Shown: piece by piece, positions 4,185 to 8,803 of the stretch
Numbering within the stretch: the stretch's first letter is position 1
How the letters are laid out: every line of letters starts with the position of its first letter
From: JBOGFI01 sp050743365
GTDB taxonomy: Bacteria > Actinomycetota > Acidimicrobiia > IMCC26256 > JACDBD01
NCBI GenBank assembly: GCA_050743365.1
Contig: JBOGFI010000167.1
Coordinates: 1-8,803 of the forward strand
DNA length: 8,803 nucleotides
Direction of reading: 5' to 3'
Notes under the pieces: generated by a model
The model's database searches: none
What the model was told of the DNA's origin: nothing
What the model saw: the letters and a program-made list of their open reading frames with translations, nothing else
Position numbers and translations under genes: made by a program

Positions 4185-7055
4185 TCAGGCGGTGGTGACA
4201 CCCAGGTAGGCGGCGGCGAGGCGGTCGGCGTCGGCCTCGGCGCGGGGGCCGGTCCACGTGATCCGGCCCAACTCCATGAACGCCACCGTGTCGGCCAGGT
4301 CGAGCACCTCGCGTGCCTTCTCCTCCACGAGCAGGAGCGCCGACCCGAGGTCACGCAGCTGGGCGAGGGCGCGGAAGACCTCCTCGGTGGCCAGGGGCGC
4401 GAGGCCCAAGGACGGCTCGTCGGCGATGAACACCTCGGGGGGCCGTACCAGCGCGGACGCCAGCGACAGCATCTGCTGCTCGCCGCCCGAGAGGAGACCC
4501 GCCGCCTGCCGGCGCCGCTGCGCCAGCAGCGGGAAGCGCTCGTACGCCCGCTCCCGCTCCGGGGCCGAGCGCAGCAGGAGCGTGAGGTTCTCGTCGACGG
4601 TGAGGCCCGGGAACACGCCCCGCGCCTCGGGGGTCAGGATCAGGCCGTCGCGGGCGCGCGCGAAAGCGGGCTGGTGGGTGACGTCGACGCCCTGGCGCCA
4701 CACCTGTCCCCGCGTGGGCGCGAGCAACCCCGCCGCGACCGCGCACAGCGTGGACTTCCCGGCGCCGTTGGCCCCGAGGAGCACGACGACCTTTCCCGGT
4801 GGGACGCCGAGGTCGACGCCGTGGAGGACCTCGACCTCGCCGTAGCCGGCGACCACGCCCGCCAGCGCCAGTGTGGCCGTGCCGGCGCCGTCAGCCGAGA
4901 GCTCGCGCGTGATCGGGGCCCCGTCCGCCATCATCGCCTCGCCCGTCGGCTCCCCCCGAACCGTCGTCGCGGCGCGCGCTTGGCGCTTCTCCTCCCGCTT
5001 TCGCTTCTTCTCCAGCCGCTGGAACCCGGCGAGAGCGAGCACGCCGTCGGGGTTCTTCGCGAGGTTGATCGCGCCCAACCCGAACAGGATCGCGGGCAGA
5101 TGGCTCGACGCCGCGAGCTCCTCCATGAAGTCGGGCATGAACCACCACCCCGCGATGACCTCCAGCAACGCGCTCACCGCGGCGAAGGCGAGGCCGGCCA
5201 ACAGCGCGCCACCGGGGCGGCGGATCCCGAACGTCACCGTCACCGCCAGCCAGATGAGGCCGATGAATGCGGGCGTGCTGGCGCTGTTGACCGGGCTGTT
5301 GACGACTGCGAGCAGGCCGCCGCCGAGCCCGGCGATGCCCGCCGACAACGCGAACAGCGCGATCCTCGTCTTCGCGGACGCGATCCCCGCGGTACGGGCC
5401 GCGACCTCCGAGCTGCGTACTGCGAGCATCGCCCGGCCCGACGCCGAGCGCCGCAGGTTGTAGACGAGCACGGTGAGCAGCCCGAACACGACCAGGGCGA
5501 GCATCGCGAGCTGTCGGGACTCGACGAAGTCGAACGGGCCCAGGTCCAGGTGCCGCTCGCCGAAGTTCTCCAGGTCGGTGAAGTCACGGTTGGCGCGGGG
5601 CACGCTCCAGCCGGTTGACCCGTTGCGGACCGAGTCGAGCTGGAACACGGTGAGGTCCGCCACGAAGGCCAGCGCCAACGTGCCCAGCGCCAGGAAGAGC
5701 GCGCCCAGGCGCCGGGCGGGGATCGCGATCAACGCACCGATCGCCGCCGCCACGACAGCGCCTGCAAGTACGGCGAACACGAAGGCCACTCGTCCGTTGC
5801 TCATGAGCAGCGGGATGTCGGTCCCCCACCGGTGGTTCACGAGCCAGCCGACGGTGAACGCCGCCGCGGTGACGTATGTCGCCTGGGCCAGGCTCACCAT
5901 CCCGCCCATGCCGGTGACCACGACGAAGGAGAGGAACACGACCGCGAGAATCAGGCCCTTGGCTATGAGGCCGGCCCAGAACTCGCCCGCGATCTGGAGC
6001 TCGTAGAAGACGAGCGCACCGACGGCCACGGTCCACGGCAGCAGGCGCCGCCACGTGGGAAGTCCGGCCCGGTGATCGGGCGGGGGCGCCTCCTCCGCGA
6101 CGGAGCCCGCGACCCGCCCCCGCTCGCGCCCCAGGAAGAAGATCAGCACCACCGTGAGCACGAACGGGATGGACGCCTGGAAGCCCGAGATGTCGGTCAG
6201 GACGTCGGGGGCGTAGCCGAACACCAGGTTCTGCGTGATCCCGAGCAGCAGCCCGCCCGCGAACGCGATCGGGACCGACCGCAGCCCGCTGAGCACGACC
6301 GCGGCCAGGGACCCGAGCACGACGAAGGTGAAATCGAGGTCGGTGAGGCCGAACAGCGGAGCCAGCACGACCCCGCCCAGCCCGGCCAGGGCCATCGTCA
6401 TCGTCCAGGCCACGGCAGAGGTGCGACCGGCGTCGACGCCGCGCAGGGCTGCGAGCTGGCTCCGGTCGACGCCGGCGCGCATCTCGAGCCCGATGCGGGT
6501 GTGCCGCAGGACGAGCCACAGCAGGACCACTGCCAGCGCCGCCGCCAGCCACACCGCCAGCTGGTTCGAGTTGACGGCCACGCCCTCGAGCGGTCGCCAC
6601 ACGACCTTCCTGGGCGTCGGGCCCAGGCCGGCCGGCTCGAACCCGGGGGCGTTCTCGGGCAGCGCGAGCTCGAGGACGGCGTTGGCGACCGTCTCGACCA
6701 GCCACAGCGCCAGCGCCGGCAGCGCGATCAGCAGCCCGACCGTCCCGACGATGCGGGCGTACACCGGCGCCTGGGCGAGACGCCGCAGGAGCAGCCGGTC
6801 GAGCACGAGGCCCAGCAGCGGGGCGAACACGAGGATCGACACCACCGCCGCCGGCACGATCGGCCAGCCCAGGCCACCGGCCGACGTCGGCTGGTGCAGC
6901 TGGAAGAAGAGGAACGCGGTCACGAACGCGACCGCGCCGTGGGCGAAGTTGAAGATCCCCGACGTCTGGTACGTGAGGACCAGGCCCGACGCCATGATCG
7001 AGTAGATGGCGCCGGCAACGGCGCCCGAGATCACGAGGTTGACGAACTTCTCCAC
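4185..7055 (-). CDS. livHMF: LivH-LivM-LivF fusion: both permeases and one ATPase of a branched-chain-amino-acid-type ABC importer
   Basis: One uninterrupted 956-residue polypeptide containing three subunits normally made separately. Residues ~1-315 are a LivH permease (NFAHGA near 36-41; loop HTRIGLEMRA at 185-194). Residues ~335-675 are a LivM permease (GMGGMVSLAQA at 382-392; ASGRAMLAVRSSEVAARTAGI). A charged linker (about 680-725, rich in K, R and E) leads to LivF at ~727-956: Walker A GANGAGKST (761-769), signature LSGGEQQ (855-861), Walker B VFIADE (875-880) and D-loop SLGLAP. The H-loop position is Glu912 (LVEEK), whereas LivF usually has Gln (VEQN) and most ABC ATPases His. It should import amino acids or related small molecules across the membrane, together with the separate LivG and the LivK-like binding protein. 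The start is GTG at 7055, with GAGGG 7 bases upstream; substrate is not readable. Confidence 0.93.
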   Translation of the reverse strand: MEKFVNLVISGAVAGAIYSIMASGLVLTYQTSGIFNFAHGAVAFVTAFLFFQLHQPTSAGGLGWPIVPAAVVSILVFAPLLGLVLDRLLLRRLAQAPVYARIVGTVGLLIALPALALWLVETVANAVLELALPENAPGFEPAGLGPTPRKVVWRPLEGVAVNSNQLAVWLAAALAVVLLWLVLRHTRIGLEMRAGVDRSQLAALRGVDAGRTSAVAWTMTMALAGLGGVVLAPLFGLTDLDFTFVVLGSLAAVVLSGLRSVPIAFAGGLLLGITQNLVFGYAPDVLTDISGFQASIPFVLTVVLIFFLGRERGRVAGSVAEEAPPPDHRAGLPTWRRLLPWTVAVGALVFYELQIAGEFWAGLIAKGLILAVVFLSFVVVTGMGGMVSLAQATYVTAAAFTVGWLVNHRWGTDIPLLMSNGRVAFVFAVLAGAVVAAAIGALIAIPARRLGALFLALGTLALAFVADLTVFQLDSVRNGSTGWSVPRANRDFTDLENFGERHLDLGPFDFVESRQLAMLALVVFGLLTVLVYNLRRSASGRAMLAVRSSEVAARTAGIASAKTRIALFALSAGIAGLGGGLLAVVNSPVNSASTPAFIGLIWLAVTVTFGIRRPGGALLAGLAFAAVSALLEVIAGWWFMPDFMEELAASSHLPAILFGLGAINLAKNPDGVLALAGFQRLEKKRKREEKRQARAATTVRGEPTGEAMMADGAPITRELSADGAGTATLALAGVVAGYGEVEVLHGVDLGVPPGKVVVLLGANGAGKSTLCAVAAGLLAPTRGQVWRQGVDVTHQPAFARARDGLILTPEARGVFPGLTVDENLTLLLRSAPERERAYERFPLLAQRRRQAAGLLSGGEQQMLSLASALVRPPEVFIADEPSLGLAPLATEEVFRALAQLRDLGSALLLVEEKAREVLDLADTVAFMELGRITWTGPRAEADADRLAAAYLGVTTA

Positions 7056-7085
7056 CGGCGGGCCCTCGCCCTCCCCCTCAGGAGG

Positions 7086-7124
7086 GCAGTGGGGCGACCG
7101 GTCGAACCGGCCGCCCCACTGCCA
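7086..7124 (-). terminator. intercistronic hairpin between binding-protein and permease genes
   Basis: GGCAGTGGGGCG (7086-7097) pairs perfectly with CGCCCCACTGCC (7113-7124). Inside, after one A-C mismatch, CCGGT and ACCGG add 5 pairs around a CGA loop. It starts 24 bases after the binding-protein stop and ends 31 bases before the GTG of the fusion gene. There is no T run. Likely roles are a partial terminator or a 3' stabiliser that keeps binding-protein mRNA more abundant than permease mRNA, as in many importer operons; this is inferred from position. Confidence 0.5.
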
Positions 7125-7147
7125 CCATCACTCGGCAACCCTGGCGT

Positions 7148-8386
7148 CTACTCGATGTCGATGACCTTCCCGCACCGGAAGGGCACCTCGATCGTGTAGC
7201 CGGTGCCGGTGCTCTTGACGAGCGACCCGCACGGGGTGGGCCGGCTGTGACCCGCCGGGTACCTGGTGGGGCCGGCCGTGTCCTCGACGCTCCACCTGAA
7301 CTTCTTGTTGGCCGCCTTGATGAACCGCTCGACCGTCAGGTTCTCGCCCGTCTTCACGAGCGCCTGGATGAACATGTCGGCGGCGAAGTACCCCGCCGCC
7401 ACCGGCTGGGTCAGCTGCGTCAGGCTCGGGTCGAACGCCGCCACGTCGTCGAGCAGCTGCTGCATGCCCGCGTTGCCCACTTCGGCTGACTCGTACGGCG
7501 CGAACTGGATGAACACCGTGGAGCCCGTGAACTGCGACACCAGCCGCGGGTCGTACCCGACGGCGTTCGTCAGCTCACCCTCGTACCCGAGGTCGAGCAG
7601 CGTGTTCGAGAGGCCGGTCACCCTCGAGAACGAGAGGACGAGGAAGACCACGTCGGGCGGCTCTCCGTCATCGGACTCGAGGACGTCGTTGGCGAAGGGC
7701 GTGTAGTCGCCCACCTCCGCCGGCTCGGGCGGGACCGGGTTCTTGGCGTAGACGACCTCGAACCCGGCGGCCTCGACCGATGTCCTGATCACCCTGACCC
7801 CGGCCTTCCCGGAGTCGTTGTCCTCCGCGATGACGGCCGCCGTCTTGCCCCTGCTGCCGCCCAGGTACTCCTTGATCGCCAGACCCCAGAAGTTGCTGGT
7901 GACCTTGGCGTCGGGCGGTGTGAGGCAGCCGGTGAAGCCGAAGCCGTACGGGTTGTCGCAGAACCCGGCGGCGATGCCCCAGCCGAAGAACGGCACCTTC
8001 TCCTCCACGAAGAAGTCGCTGGCGCCGAGGAACGGCGTGATGACCGGCACGGCCGCGAAGATCTCCTCCTGCTGCACGAGGGCGCGGCCCTCCTCGAGGT
8101 TCTGGCTCGGATCGCTGGCGTCGTCGCGGAAGTCGACGAAGTCGATCGTGCGCCCGCCGGGGATCTCGCCGTCTGCCTCGGCGCGCTGGAAGCGCGCCTG
8201 CGCCCCCGCGGCCGAGTCCGCGTAGAAGGCACTGAACCCGAGGCCGCCCACCGTGATGGTGTCGTCGGTGACGCCCCGGGTGGTGTCGCCCGCGCGCCTG
8301 CCCCCCACGTCCGCGCCGGCGACGCTGGCCACGGCAAGCACGAGCGTCGCCACGGCGAGCGTGGCCACCAGCTTTGTTCGCTTCAT
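7148..8386 (-). CDS. livK: secreted LivK-like periplasmic-type binding protein of the ABC importer
   Basis: A 412-residue extracytoplasmic solute receptor. Residues 1-25 form a Sec signal peptide: MKRTK, a hydrophobic core, then AGA before D26, a typical signal peptidase I site. No lipobox cysteine is present, unusual for a Gram-positive receptor, which is normally lipid-anchored. The mature part has the type I binding-protein plan: DDTITVGGL, DFVDFRDDASDP near residues 82-93, ALVQQEEIFAAVPVITP, and a second lobe with GKTAAVIAEDND and FEVVYAKNP. Cysteines pair up as C143/C154 and C386/C405, possibly two disulfides. The ligand is unknown; amino acids, amides or other small organic acids are all possible for this family. 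The ATG at 8386 has GGGAG about 6 bases upstream, formed right after the livG stop 10 bases away, so translation is probably coupled. The open frame beyond 8386 lies within livG and is rejected. Confidence 0.92.
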   Translation of the reverse strand: MKRTKLVATLAVATLVLAVASVAGADVGGRRAGDTTRGVTDDTITVGGLGFSAFYADSAAGAQARFQRAEADGEIPGGRTIDFVDFRDDASDPSQNLEEGRALVQQEEIFAAVPVITPFLGASDFFVEEKVPFFGWGIAAGFCDNPYGFGFTGCLTPPDAKVTSNFWGLAIKEYLGGSRGKTAAVIAEDNDSGKAGVRVIRTSVEAAGFEVVYAKNPVPPEPAEVGDYTPFANDVLESDDGEPPDVVFLVLSFSRVTGLSNTLLDLGYEGELTNAVGYDPRLVSQFTGSTVFIQFAPYESAEVGNAGMQQLLDDVAAFDPSLTQLTQPVAAGYFAADMFIQALVKTGENLTVERFIKAANKKFRWSVEDTAGPTRYPAGHSRPTPCGSLVKSTGTGYTIEVPFRCGKVIDIE

Positions 8387-8396
8387 GTCAGCTCCC

Positions 8397-8803
8397 TCAC
8401 GGTTCGATGTGCATCTGCTCACCGAGGTACGCGGCGCGCACCGCGGCGTTGGACTGGATGTCTTCCGGATCGCCGGCGGCGAGCACCGTGCCCACGTCGA
8501 GCACCACAATGCGGTCACACTGCTCCATTACGAACCCGACGTCGTGCTCCACCAGGAGGACCGCGCACGACTCGTCCGCCCGGATCTCCTGGATGCGGTC
8601 GGCCAGCCGGGCCATCTCGCTCTCCTCGAGGCCCGATGTGGGCTCGTCGAGCATGAGCAGCCGCGGCCGGTCGACGATGGCACGGGCGAGCTCCACCATG
8701 CGGGCCAGGCCGATCGGCAAGGACCCCGCGGGCTCGTCGGCCACGGCGCCGAGGCCGCAGCGCTCGAGCACCTCCGCGACCTGCGCGCGCCGTTGCTGCT
8801 CGC
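8397..8803 (-). CDS. livG: LivG-type ABC ATPase, C-terminal part (5' end outside the window)
   Basis: The C-terminal 134 residues of an ATP-binding subunit; the frame is open to the window edge, so Walker A and the Q-loop are not visible. The signature region is SLPIGLARMVELARAI, the relaxed form seen in LivG proteins rather than LSGGQ. Walker B with catalytic Glu is RLLMLDEPTSGL, and the H-loop histidine is present in LLVEHD. The tail AAVRAAYLGEQ is typical of LivG. It should pair with the LivF domain of the downstream fusion protein to drive import. The TGA lies 10 bases before the binding-protein start, so it is the first visible gene of a minus-strand operon. The GTG at 8771 is an internal codon, not the start. 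Confidence 0.93.
   Translation of the reverse strand, partial: EQQRRAQVAEVLERCGLGAVADEPAGSLPIGLARMVELARAIVDRPRLLMLDEPTSGLEESEMARLADRIQEIRADESCAVLLVEHDVGFVMEQCDRIVVLDVGTVLAAGDPEDIQSNAAVRAAYLGEQMHIEP

Noticed and set aside
4674..7199. Long plus-strand open frames (314 and 455 codons) opposite the LivHMF fusion gene
   Set aside because: Their products are rich in Arg, Gln, Asp and Pro with no domains, typical of the antisense frame of high-GC genes; the minus strand encodes clear transporter motifs.

Overview
The window looks like a piece of a high-GC actinobacterial genome, with G or C at almost every third codon position. Two putative -10 boxes sit 6-8 bases upstream of an ATG that has no Shine-Dalgarno sequence, as in leaderless actinobacterial transcripts. 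The gene families (DECR-type reductase, crotonase, HAAT-type ABC importer) fit that group. I cannot name a genus. There are no RNA genes, insertion sequences, CRISPR arrays or phage genes.

Left part (1-2347). A small minus-strand membrane-protein gene (4-271) appears to carry a one-base frameshift near its start, with overlapping GGCAA/TTGCC inverted repeats over its leader. Divergent from it is a metallo-beta-lactamase-fold hydrolase (408-1238). This is followed by a protein (1349-2347) with a large unrecognised N-terminal region and a C-terminal cyclic-nucleotide-binding domain. The pair may act in nucleotide signalling, but this is an inference from adjacency.

Middle (2416-4106). A two-gene operon with an ATGA overlap encodes a short-chain dehydrogenase and a crotonase. 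The dehydrogenase has the active-site layout of 2,4-dienoyl-CoA reductase. The crotonase has the two hydratase glutamates plus an aspartate at the position used by dienoyl-CoA isomerase. Together they look like an auxiliary module for beta-oxidation of unsaturated acyl-CoAs. A perfect 19-bp hairpin separates this operon from the convergent one to its right.

Right part (4185-8803, minus strand, read right to left). A branched-chain-amino-acid-type (HAAT/Liv) ABC importer operon has the order livG (5' end outside the window), livK-like secreted binding protein, then one 956-residue polypeptide fusing both permeases and the second ATPase (LivH-LivM-LivF). A strong hairpin lies between the binding-protein gene and the fusion gene. 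The most unusual object is this three-domain fusion. The unsaturated-acyl-CoA pair and the MBL/cNMP pair are the next most interesting.
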